A DNA stretch of 9,169 bases from TMP-24 sp031376305 (GTDB lineage Bacteria; Pseudomonadota; Alphaproteobacteria; Rhodobacterales; Rhodobacteraceae): positions 1 to 9,169 of the forward strand of contig JANMDM010000097.1 of NCBI GenBank assembly GCA_031376305.1. The letters run 5' to 3'. The position numbers and the translations under genes are program-made. Shown here piece after piece: positions 1-5,421 of this stretch. Below the pieces are notes generated by a model. It was not told the origin of the DNA. It did not search any database and saw only the letters and a list, made by a program, of their open reading frames with translations. Every line of letters begins with the position of its first letter. The first letter of the stretch is position 1.

Positions 1-41
1 CGGCGGCCGCCACCGCCTGGTTTCATGGCCCCGGCCCCCAT
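1..41 (-). CDS. tolR: TolR, N-terminal fragment (cut by window edge)
   Basis: Only the first 13 codons are in the window, reading MGAGAMKPGGGGR, with a further CG- (Arg) codon cut by the edge. TolR is the inner-membrane, peptidoglycan-binding partner of TolQ in the Tol-Pal proton-driven machine. The call rests on position: the ATG at 41 lies three bases after the tolQ TGA (47..45) in the same frame, and tolQ is normally followed by tolR. The Gly/Arg-rich N-terminus before the membrane helix is, from memory, like TolR of this family. A second in-frame ATG at 26..24, preceded by a G-rich stretch, is an alternative start. The membrane helix and its conserved Asp lie outside the window, so the function cannot be shown directly. 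Confidence 0.8.
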   Translation of the reverse strand, partial: MGAGAMKPGGGGR

Positions 42-44
42 GGC

Positions 45-740
45 TCAGGCGTCCAGCTGGCGCGACAGGATCGTGGCAAATTCATCGGCAAATGCCTCAT
101 ATCCGCCGATGATCCGGTCACTGTCGGTCGAAAGCTTGTTGTAGAAGATAACCGCAGGAATGGCCGCCAAAAGCCCCAAAGCCGTCGCCACCAGTGCCTC
201 GGCGATCCCCGGTGCCACCACCGCGAGCGAGGTGTTTTGCGAAATCGCGATCTGTTCAAAGGCAGACTTGATGCCCCAAACCGTGCCGAACAACCCGATG
301 AAAGGCGCGGTCGACCCCACCGTGGCCAGAAACGGCAGGCCCCGTGTCAGGTCTTCGGTTTCTTTGACAATCGCTACATCCATTGACCGGTCAATGCGCG
401 CCTGCGCACCTGCGATCAGCCCGCCATCTTGCCGATGCGAGCGGCGCCATTCGATCATGCCGCTGGCAAAAATCTTTTCAGACGCACCGTCGGGTTGGGT
501 ACCGATCTTTTCAAAGAGTTCGTCCAACGGCTCGCCAGACCAGAAAGCCCGGTCAAAAATCCCGGCTTCCGTCCGCGCCTGCCGATAGGCGATGAACTTC
601 TGCACGATGATTGCCCATGACCAGACCGAGGCCACGGTCAGCATCAGCATCACCAGCTTCACGACGAAGGAGGCGCGCAAGAACAGCGCAAGCAACGAAA
701 AGTCGATGTCCTGCGCTGCGGCTAGGGTTCCAGTATCCAT
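45..740 (-). CDS. tolQ: TolQ, Tol-Pal system proton channel subunit
   Basis: This is a complete 231-aa protein, close to the E. coli TolQ length of 230. TolQ is a MotA/TolQ/ExbB-family inner-membrane protein. With TolR it forms a proton channel that energises TolA and drives Pal placement and outer-membrane constriction at division. Three membrane segments are visible: about residues 25-47, 137-157 and 172-198, with a large cytoplasmic loop between the first two. The family signatures GSTAPFIGLFGTVWGI (142-157) and VAPGIAEALVATALGL (175-190) are intact. Thr153 and Thr186 are 33 residues apart, as are the channel-lining Thr145 and Thr178 of E. coli TolQ, and probably correspond to them. The gene follows ybgC after 128 bases and is followed by tolR after 3 bases. 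The start ATG at 740 has only a weak purine-rich upstream stretch (GCAGAGA). Confidence 0.97.
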   Translation of the reverse strand: MDTGTLAAAQDIDFSLLALFLRASFVVKLVMLMLTVASVWSWAIIVQKFIAYRQARTEAGIFDRAFWSGEPLDELFEKIGTQPDGASEKIFASGMIEWRRSHRQDGGLIAGAQARIDRSMDVAIVKETEDLTRGLPFLATVGSTAPFIGLFGTVWGIKSAFEQIAISQNTSLAVVAPGIAEALVATALGLLAAIPAVIFYNKLSTDSDRIIGGYEAFADEFATILSRQLDA

Positions 741-868
741 ATATCTCTGCTCGCCGGTTGGGCTGCCTTGGTGCAGCTCTGATTAGACATGATTCTATCG
801 TGGATCCTTGGCGAATGCCACTCCATCCAAGTCACTTTTCTGCAACAAGCCGATCAAACCCGGCGAAT

Positions 869-1270
869 TCAGGGCAAAGTTGGCACCATCAGGCAGCGGA
901 TCTCCGCCGGAAGCCGGGCGGGCGCGCCGGTTTCGGTCAGGCAAACCAATGTCACCTGCGCCACAAAAAGCCGCTCCGTACCGCGCCAGACCGCCTGCTC
1001 CAGCACGATCCGCGCCCCGGTGGCGGCCTCGGCCCGCGTCAGCACCCGCAGCTCATCGTCGAATTTTGCCGGGCGCAGATAGTCCGCCTCGACCCGTCGT
1101 ACCGCAAAAACGATCCCGTGGTCTGCCTTCAGCCGCCGCTGATCAATCCCCAGATTTCGCACCCACTCGCTGCGGCCCCGCTCGATGAACTTCAGATAGT
1201 TGGCGTAATAGACGATCCCCGCCAGATCGGTATCTTCATAGTAAACGCGAATTGAGTGGCTGTGGGTCAT
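869..1270 (-). CDS. ybgC: YbgC, tol-pal-associated acyl-CoA thioesterase
   Basis: This is a 133-aa hotdog-fold protein of the 4-hydroxybenzoyl-CoA thioesterase/YbgC family, complete at the usual length. YbgC enzymes hydrolyse acyl-CoA thioesters and are encoded at the head of tol-pal clusters, with a proposed link to phospholipid or envelope metabolism. The N-terminal signature is clear: VYYEDTDLAGIVYYANYLKF (residues 9-28) followed by IERGRSEW, with Asp15 as the expected catalytic acid. Tyr22 occupies the position that is His in E. coli YbgC (VYHA-type motif); see findings. The start ATG at 1270 places the conserved motif at the expected distance from the N-terminus, though no strong Shine-Dalgarno site is visible. 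tolQ lies 128 bases downstream and the PAS/chemoreceptor-like gene ends 90 bases upstream. Confidence 0.95.
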   Translation of the reverse strand: MTHSHSIRVYYEDTDLAGIVYYANYLKFIERGRSEWVRNLGIDQRRLKADHGIVFAVRRVEADYLRPAKFDDELRVLTRAEAATGARIVLEQAVWRGTERLFVAQVTLVCLTETGAPARLPAEIRCLMVPTLP

Positions 1271-1360
1271 GGTCGGGCGACTTGCCTGTGCTATTGCTGC
1301 CTTGTCACCTTACCGGCGCCAGCCCGCGAGGCAAGGCATCGCCCCAAGGCTCCCCACTGC

Positions 1361-2032
1361 TCACTGCTGGCGCAACAGCCCCTGCAATTCGTTTGTTGTC
1401 TCGGCAACCCGGGATGCACGGGCACCCGTCTCGTCCGCAAGCCGGCCAATTTCGGCGGCGACGACGGCGAAACCGGCGCCTGCGATCCCGGCCCGCGCCG
1501 CCTCAATCCGGGCGTTTATTGCCAACATCCGCAGCATCCGCAGAATGTCCAGTATCGGATCAGTGTCTGCCAATAGCGCCCGGCATTTTCCAGCTATTGC
1601 CGCATGCAAGGATGCCAATGCAAATTCAGACTGCTTGCGCATTTCGTGATCAATAACGATCCCTTCAAGAAACAGCAGCGCCCCACTTGCGTCAAAAACA
1701 CCACCGCCCGATTCGTGTACCCAGCGGATGGAATCGTCCGGCCTGACCAACCGATAATCAACGCTCCAGTTTGACCTTTCAGCAATTGCGGCATCCACGG
1801 CATCAAACATCATCTGCCGATCATCGACATGGGCCAAACCGGCATAGGACAAAGGCGCGGTGCCCAGAAATGCCTGCGCGTCGTGGCCAGTCAGCGTGTC
1901 GACCGCCCCGACCATGACCAGCATGGTATAGTCCCGGTCATTCTTACAGCGGTACAAAAAACCGTTCGTGCGATGCACGATGCTGCCAAGGATGCTGGCA
2001 TCCTCATTGCCCGATATGAAATCCATAGCCAT
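1361..2032 (-). CDS. Soluble PAS domain protein with a mini chemoreceptor-like signalling hairpin
   Basis: This is a 223-aa protein with no membrane segment. Residues about 10-130 look like a PAS fold of the PAS_3 type: a core ending in YRLVRPDDSIRWVHESGGG (93-111), then a VFDASGALLFLEGIVIDHEM strand pair (112-131). Residues about 132-223 are predicted helical. They contain a match to the methyl-accepting chemotaxis protein hairpin tip: MLAINARIEAARAG (169-182) and GFAVVAAEIGRLADET (187-202), compared with the canonical LLALNAAIEAARAGE..GRGFAVVAxEVRxLA. Only about 45 residues flank each side of the tip, so the methylation helices, HAMP and transmembrane regions of a receptor are absent. The PAS pocket ligand is unknown. 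A cytoplasmic sensor touching the CheA/CheW machinery, or a protein using the hairpin for dimerisation, are both inferences. An in-frame TAG (2050..2048) sits upstream, so the start is ATG 2032 or ATG 2026. Three sampled lines (1621-1800) count 95 of 180 G+C, lower than in ruvB. Confidence 0.78.
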   Translation of the reverse strand: MAMDFISGNEDASILGSIVHRTNGFLYRCKNDRDYTMLVMVGAVDTLTGHDAQAFLGTAPLSYAGLAHVDDRQMMFDAVDAAIAERSNWSVDYRLVRPDDSIRWVHESGGGVFDASGALLFLEGIVIDHEMRKQSEFALASLHAAIAGKCRALLADTDPILDILRMLRMLAINARIEAARAGIAGAGFAVVAAEIGRLADETGARASRVAETTNELQGLLRQQ

Positions 2033-2130
2033 CCCATCGCTGGCGCTCTACGGGCTGTTGATTAGCATTCGAACGATAAGGATTGCCTAATCCCGCAAGA
2101 TCCGGGCTGACGGCGAGCGACAGGCAGCAC

Positions 2131-2751
2131 TCACACGTCGCCAACCCGCGCCAGCAGCCTGAGCGAAAGCGCCTTGTCGCCCGTGGCAACCGGCAAGCCC
2201 GGATCGTAGGCGGCGCGAATGATCGCGGCGATCTGCGGGCGAAGTCCGGCACCGTTTGCAGTCTGCACCAAGGGTGACATGGTCCGAAAAGCCCGGTCCG
2301 ACCACAACAGGATCGCCTGTGCTGCCAGCGATAACGCCAGATCGGCGGCAGGGACCCCGGCCAATGCTGCATCCATCTGCACAAAGGAAAAACAGGCGCG
2401 AATGGCGCCGTCCGCGTCAAACCGAAACTGCCGGAATTGATTGGCACCCTGCGCCTGAAGCCGCGCCACCAGCGGCCCCGGCCCTTCAATCATGCAGTCA
2501 AGATCCGGCACCGCCAGAAGCTCATCCCAGTCGCGACAAAAGAAGATCATGAAATTGGCGCCCTGCTCGACATCAGTCTCGGCCATCTTGTGGCCCGCCA
2601 GCATCACAACCGCCTCAATCGCCCCCTTGATCACCCGCAGCGTCGCATCATCAACACCAAAAACCAGCGGAACGATCGGCCGCGACCAGCGCGCGAACAG
2701 AAACGACCCGTCCCCCCGCGTAAACAGCGCCGCAATGTCTTCCACCAACAT
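2131..2751 (-). CDS. Conserved-looking hypothetical protein, 206 aa
   Basis: I do not recognise this family. The protein is 206 aa, with no signal peptide, and its hydrophobic stretches look like a globular core rather than membrane segments. Notable parts are FARWSRPIVPLVFGVDD (19-35), GHKMAETDVEQGANFMIFFC (53-72), RQFRFDADGAIRACFSFVQM (107-126) and an Ala/Leu-rich helical C-terminal third. The codon pattern and lack of interruption over 621 bases support a real gene. In-frame upstream codons are TGA-CAA-CAG directly before the ATG, so the ATG at 2751 is the first possible start. It lies 93 bases after the ruvB stop on the same strand and 98 bases before the PAS/chemoreceptor-like gene. It could be read through from ruvCAB, but the gap carries a distinct motif (see 2766..2789). 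No function is assigned. Confidence 0.72.
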   Translation of the reverse strand: MLVEDIAALFTRGDGSFLFARWSRPIVPLVFGVDDATLRVIKGAIEAVVMLAGHKMAETDVEQGANFMIFFCRDWDELLAVPDLDCMIEGPGPLVARLQAQGANQFRQFRFDADGAIRACFSFVQMDAALAGVPAADLALSLAAQAILLWSDRAFRTMSPLVQTANGAGLRPQIAAIIRAAYDPGLPVATGDKALSLRLLARVGDV

Positions 2752-2765
2752 CTGTTGTCACCGTC

Positions 2766-2789
2766 GCCCAAATATCCCCGCCGGAGGCA
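2766..2789 (-). other. GC-rich/ATATTT intergenic motif between ruvB and the 206-aa gene
   Basis: On the minus strand this 24-base stretch contains CCTCCGGCGGGGATATTT. It sits in the 93-base gap, about 55 bases after the ruvB stop and 14 bases before the next ATG. From memory, words of the form GCCTCCGGCGGG-(A/G)-TATTT recur in Rhodobacteraceae intergenic regions, often just after genes. I cannot verify this here, and there is only one copy in the window. The self-complementarity is short (GCC/GGC), so it is not a clear intrinsic terminator. Confidence 0.35.
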
Positions 2790-2844
2790 TAGAAGTTTCC
2801 CTTTGGCGCTTCAACTCGCGACCGAAACCACTGCCGCGCGTGAC

Positions 2845-3882
2845 CTAGCCTTCGAAAAGATCAACCTGTCCGGCAAGTCGGGGCGCGGGCAGGCCCAGAT
2901 GCGCCCAGGCCTTGGCCGCCAGCATCCGTCCACGCGGGGTGCGCTGGATCAGGCCTTGCTGCAACAGGTAAGGCTCGATCACTTCCTCGATGGAATCGCG
3001 CGCCTCAGACAATGCCGCCGACAGGGTTTCCACGCCCACGGGGCCACCTGCATAATTCTCGGCGATCAGACTCAGATACCGGCGGTCCGCGCCATCAAGC
3101 CCCAGATGATCAACGCCCAGCCGGGTCAGGGAAGAATCCGCAATTTCACGCGTCAGCCGCCCGTCGCCTTCGACCAAGGCAAAATCAATGACCCGCCGCA
3201 ACAACCGCCCGGCAATCCGCGGCGTGCCCCGTGCCCGGCGCGCTATCTCAAGCGTCCCCGAGGCATCCGAACTGATCCCCATCAACCTGGCGCCGCGCGT
3301 GACGATATGATCCAGCTCCTCAACTGTATAGAATTGCAGCCGCGTCGGAATCCCGAAGCGGTCGCGCAAGGGCGTGGTCAAAAGGCCCAAACGGGTGGTC
3401 GCCCCGACCAGAGTGAAAGGCTGCAACTCGATGCGGACCGTGCGCGCGGCGGGGCCTTCGCCAATCACCAGATCCAGCTCGAAATCCTCAAGTGCCGGAT
3501 ACAGCACCTCCTCCACCGCCGGGTTCAGGCGGTGAATCTCGTCGATGAACAAAACATCGCGCGCTTCCAGATTGGTCAGGATCGCCGCCAGATCGCCCGC
3601 CCGCGCCAGCACCGGGCCGGAGGTCATGCGGAAGTTGACACCCAATTCACGCGCCATGATTTGCGCCAGCGTCGTCTTGCCCAAACCGGGGGGGCCGTGA
3701 AACAGCGTGTGATCCATGGCCACACCGCGCATCTTGGCGCTTTCGATGAAGACCCGCAGATTGGCACGGGCTTCTTGCTGACCAACAAAATCCGCCAGCG
3801 TTTGCGGGCGCAGGGCGCGATCAATATCACTGGCGACATCTTCGGGGCGGGCTGCGGCGCGCAGGGTGGGATCGGGTTCCAT
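2845..3882 (-). CDS. ruvB: RuvB, Holliday junction branch-migration ATPase
   Basis: RuvB is the hexameric AAA+ motor that, loaded by RuvA, pumps DNA to migrate Holliday junctions. The 345-aa product has all family hallmarks: Walker A GPPGLGKT (63-70, Lys69), Walker B LFIDE (111-115), sensor 1 GATTR (160-164), and the PLRDRFG motif with Arg175 matching the E. coli arginine finger Arg174. A C-terminal winged helix ends in GLIQRTPRGR and QVDLFEG. The ATG at 3882 is preferred because AAGG lies seven bases upstream of it. A GTG at 3885, immediately after the ruvA TAA (3888..3886), would add one residue. The adjacent stop and start suggest translational coupling with ruvA. The gene is complete and normal. 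Confidence 0.98.
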   Translation of the reverse strand: MEPDPTLRAAARPEDVASDIDRALRPQTLADFVGQQEARANLRVFIESAKMRGVAMDHTLFHGPPGLGKTTLAQIMARELGVNFRMTSGPVLARAGDLAAILTNLEARDVLFIDEIHRLNPAVEEVLYPALEDFELDLVIGEGPAARTVRIELQPFTLVGATTRLGLLTTPLRDRFGIPTRLQFYTVEELDHIVTRGARLMGISSDASGTLEIARRARGTPRIAGRLLRRVIDFALVEGDGRLTREIADSSLTRLGVDHLGLDGADRRYLSLIAENYAGGPVGVETLSAALSEARDSIEEVIEPYLLQQGLIQRTPRGRMLAAKAWAHLGLPAPRLAGQVDLFEG

Positions 3883-3885
3883 CAC

Positions 3886-4557
3886 TTAGCCTTTTGGTGC
3901 CAAAAGCTTCAGCGCCGCGCGGATCAAGACCGGGGCCTCGGCCCCTTCGACGGCCCCTGCAGCTGCGGCCACGGCGCCTGCGGCCTCGCCCGGCCCATAG
4001 CCAAGGTTGATCAGTGCCGACATCGCATCCGCTGTAGCGCTGGCCAATGCCGCGGGGCGCGCAGCCGCAGCTTGGCGCGGCGATGGTGCCATAGTCTCGA
4101 TCACCGCATCGCCCCCGCCCGCATCCGCAGAAAACGTCGCCCCAAGGGCCATGACGCCGGGGGCTTTTTCCTTCAATTCCATAATGACCCGCTGCGCCAG
4201 CTTTGGGCCCACACCGGGGGCTGCCTTGACCGCAGTCCAGTCTCCCAGCGCAATTGCCCGCCCGGTACCTTCAGCCCCCAACGTGCCCAAGATCGCCATG
4301 GCGGCTTTCGCACCCACGCCTTGCACCGACATCAACAGCCGGTGCCATTCCTTTTCCAACAATGTCGGAAAGCCGAACAACTGCAACAGATCTTCGCGGA
4401 CCAAAAGTTCGGTAAACAGCGCCGCCGCCTCGCCTACGGCGGGCAGGCTGGCCGCCGTTCGCTGCGAGATGTGGACGATATAACCAACACCGCGCACATC
4501 AATCAGCACCTGATCCGCCGCCCGGTGTACGATTACCCCCGCAATTCGCCCGATCAT
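3886..4557 (-). CDS. ruvA: RuvA, Holliday junction recognition subunit
   Basis: RuvA binds four-way DNA junctions as a tetramer and loads RuvB rings. The 223-aa protein is slightly longer than E. coli RuvA (203). Domain I is an OB fold (about 1-63) ending in REDLLQLFGF; Glu55 and Asp56 match the acidic pin residues of E. coli exactly. Domain II has two helix-hairpin-helix motifs, QGVGAK (79-84) and PGVGPK (114-119). A long Ala/Gly/Pro-rich linker (about 132-170) leads to the small domain III (about 172-222, ALINLGYGPGEA), which contacts RuvB. The linker explains the extra length. The ATG overlaps the ruvC TGA by four bases (ATGA, 4557..4554), which is a typical coupled arrangement. Confidence 0.98.
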   Translation of the reverse strand: MIGRIAGVIVHRAADQVLIDVRGVGYIVHISQRTAASLPAVGEAAALFTELLVREDLLQLFGFPTLLEKEWHRLLMSVQGVGAKAAMAILGTLGAEGTGRAIALGDWTAVKAAPGVGPKLAQRVIMELKEKAPGVMALGATFSADAGGGDAVIETMAPSPRQAAAARPAALASATADAMSALINLGYGPGEAAGAVAAAAGAVEGAEAPVLIRAALKLLAPKG

Positions 4558-5060
4558 GCCGCCCCCTTTATGGCTGCGGCCAATCGGCCGGCATTTTGCA
4601 AATGAAAGGCGTGACAGATGGCAATGGCAAGCGCATCCGCCGCATCGGCACCCGCCAACACCACACCCGGCAACTGATGGCGCACCATATGGGCCACCTG
4701 CACCTTATCGGCATGGCCCACACCCACCACCGCCTTTTTCACCGCATTGGGGGCATACTCCCCCACCTCCAACCCGGCCTGCGCAGGCACCAGCAATGCA
4801 ATTCCCCGCGCCTGACCCAGCTTCAGTGTTGCCACCGCATCCTTATTCACAAAGGTCTGCTCAACCGCGGCCGCATCGGGCGCGTAACTGCGGATCACCT
4901 CGGTCAAGGCGGAATGCAAACATAAGAGCCGCCGCGCCAGATCGTCGGTCGCATCCGAGTGGATGATTCCATTGGCAACATGGGAAAGGCGCGATCCCTG
5001 CACCGCAATGATTCCCCAACCGAGGTTTCTCAGACCCGGATCAATCCCGAGAACGCGCAT
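4554..5060 (-). CDS. ruvC: RuvC, Holliday junction resolvase (endonuclease)
   Basis: RuvC is a dimeric RNase H-fold endonuclease that cuts Holliday junctions symmetrically, working with RuvAB. The 168-aa form starting at ATG 5060 begins MRVLGIDPGLRNLGWG, the standard family N-terminus. The four acidic catalytic residues are present as Asp7, Glu67, Asp139 and Asp142, at or within one position of E. coli Asp7/Glu66/Asp138/Asp141. The conserved ATLKLGQARG (77-86) and YAPNAVKKAVVG (102-113) stretches are intact. An in-frame ATG at 5123 would add 21 residues but has no ribosome-binding site and is not expected for the family. The region just before ATG 5060 is purine-rich (GGGCAGGGCAGGAA). ruvC is first in a ruvC-ruvA-ruvB operon, and its upstream region is shared with a divergent gene. 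Confidence 0.98.
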   Translation of the reverse strand: MRVLGIDPGLRNLGWGIIAVQGSRLSHVANGIIHSDATDDLARRLLCLHSALTEVIRSYAPDAAAVEQTFVNKDAVATLKLGQARGIALLVPAQAGLEVGEYAPNAVKKAVVGVGHADKVQVAHMVRHQLPGVVLAGADAADALAIAICHAFHLQNAGRLAAAIKGAA

Positions 5061-5106
5061 TTCCTGCCCTGCCCTGATGCCAGTTGTTGCTTTTAAGCCA
5101 CGACTA

Positions 5107-5121
5107 GCACGAAAGGCGAAC
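5107..5121 (-). promoter_or_regulatory. Degenerate LexA-box-like direct repeat upstream of ruvC
   Basis: The minus strand reads GTTC-N7-GTGC, one base from the alphaproteobacterial LexA box GTTC-N7-GTTC. It lies 46 bases upstream of the ruvC ATG. It falls between a weak -35-like CTTCCG (5130..5125) and a -10-like CTAGTC (5107..5102) spaced by 17 bases. SOS control of ruv genes is well known in bacteria. A one-mismatch box can arise by chance in a region this size, so this is only a candidate. Confidence 0.25.
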
Positions 5122-5221
5122 ATCCGGAAGCGTTAATGCCATTGCGGTAAGCCATGACGTCAGAGTGATGCTCTGTGACCAAAAACGTCGCAAATTAATC
5201 TGAAAACGACGCTCTCTTGCG

Positions 5222-5251
5222 TCTATATTGAGTTTTTTGACAGTGTGTTAA
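5222..5251 (-). promoter_or_regulatory. Candidate sigma-70 promoter facing ruvC
   Basis: On the minus strand, TTAACA (5251..5246) is a 5-of-6 match to TTGACA. It is followed after 18 bases by TATAGA (5227..5222), a 4-of-6 match to TATAAT. Transcription would start near 5215, leaving a leader of about 155 bases before the ruvC ATG. Its -35 box lies inside the spacer of the plus-strand candidate promoter, so the two could compete. Confidence 0.35.
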
Positions 5252-5265
5252 CGAGAAATTACCGC
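5237..5265 (+). promoter_or_regulatory. Candidate promoter upstream of the small ORF and DUF1127 gene
   Basis: A perfect -35 TTGACA is at 5237-5242. The -10 region 17 bases on (5260-5265, TACCGC) is poor, so the assignment rests on the -35 box, the AT-rich setting and its position. A start near 5272 would give a short leader before the upstream ORF at 5299, so both ORFs would share one transcript. Confidence 0.3.
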
Positions 5266-5298
5266 AATTCTTAAGATTGGAAGGTCAGGAATAGACAT

Positions 5299-5409
5299 AT
5301 GCAAAAAACGCATGGCGGGACTGACATCCGGTCCCCTTGCTCCGTTATAGCGGCGGCCCTATCTGTCATCACGTCGAAGGCAAAACCGCAATCGACGAGC
5401 CGCATGTAG
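5299..5409 (+). CDS. Putative 36-codon upstream ORF (leader peptide) before the DUF1127 gene
   Basis: This short ORF begins MQKTHGGTDIRSPCSV and ends CRM-type as ...TSRM with TAG at 5407-5409. An AGGA at 5287-5290 lies eight bases before the ATG, an ideal Shine-Dalgarno spacing. The stop codon shares its last base with the GAGGA (5409-5413) that serves the next gene, so ribosomes ending here would be placed on the downstream initiation site. The peptide has a mildly hydrophobic middle (VIAAALSVI) and basic residues near its end, and matches no family I know. It may be a regulatory leader or translational coupler rather than a functional peptide. A chance ORF of this length is quite possible; the paired Shine-Dalgarno arrangement is the main support. 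Confidence 0.35.
   Translation: MQKTHGGTDIRSPCSVIAAALSVITSKAKPQSTSRM
5321..5350 (+). promoter_or_regulatory. Second, weaker candidate promoter before the DUF1127 gene
   Basis: CTGACA (5321-5326, 5 of 6 to TTGACA) is followed after 18 bases by TTATAG (5345-5350). If used, transcription would start near 5358 and bypass the start of the upstream ORF, giving an uncoupled message with a leader of about 64 bases. Confidence 0.2.
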
Positions 5410-5421
5410 AGGAAAATGAAC

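Larger units (their letters stand above)
5061..5421. other. Divergent intergenic region between ruvC and the DUF1127 gene
   Basis: This 361-base region is clearly more AT-rich around 5185-5300 than the flanking genes, as expected for promoters. It holds a degenerate LexA-box-like repeat (5107..5121), candidate promoters for both strands (5222..5251 minus; 5237..5265 and 5321..5350 plus), and a 36-codon upstream ORF (5299..5409). A small inverted repeat (cagag/ctctg, 5161-5175) lies in the untranslated leader expected for ruvC. No RNA gene was recognised. Confidence 0.6.

Noticed and set aside
741..868. Shared words (GAAT...CTAATCA...AGC) in the leaders of tolQ and of the PAS gene, and a -10-like TAGAAT before tolQ.
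   Set aside because: The similarity is short and needs gaps, and no -35 box at proper spacing was found; not distinguishable from chance.
2080..2093. Short inverted repeat ggatt-gcct-aatcc upstream of the PAS gene.
   Set aside because: A 5-bp stem with no T-tract or clear operator context is expected by chance at this scale.
2437..4605. A 722-codon open frame on the plus strand, antisense to ruvB and ruvA.
   Set aside because: Its protein is low-complexity Arg/Gln/His/Pro-rich with no domain, and it is fully explained by the GC-rich codon pattern of the real ruvA and ruvB genes opposite. ruvAB have all catalytic residues, so the sense frames are the genes.
5061..5123. An N-terminal extension of RuvC starting at ATG 5123.
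   Set aside because: The extra 21 residues do not resemble RuvC, there is no Shine-Dalgarno site, and the MRVLGIDPG start at 5060 matches the family N-terminus.
5159..5179. Imperfect inverted repeat gtcagag-tgatg-ctctgtgac.
   Set aside because: Only five pairs are continuous; it may be a minor leader hairpin or a chance repeat, and no protein site is recognised.
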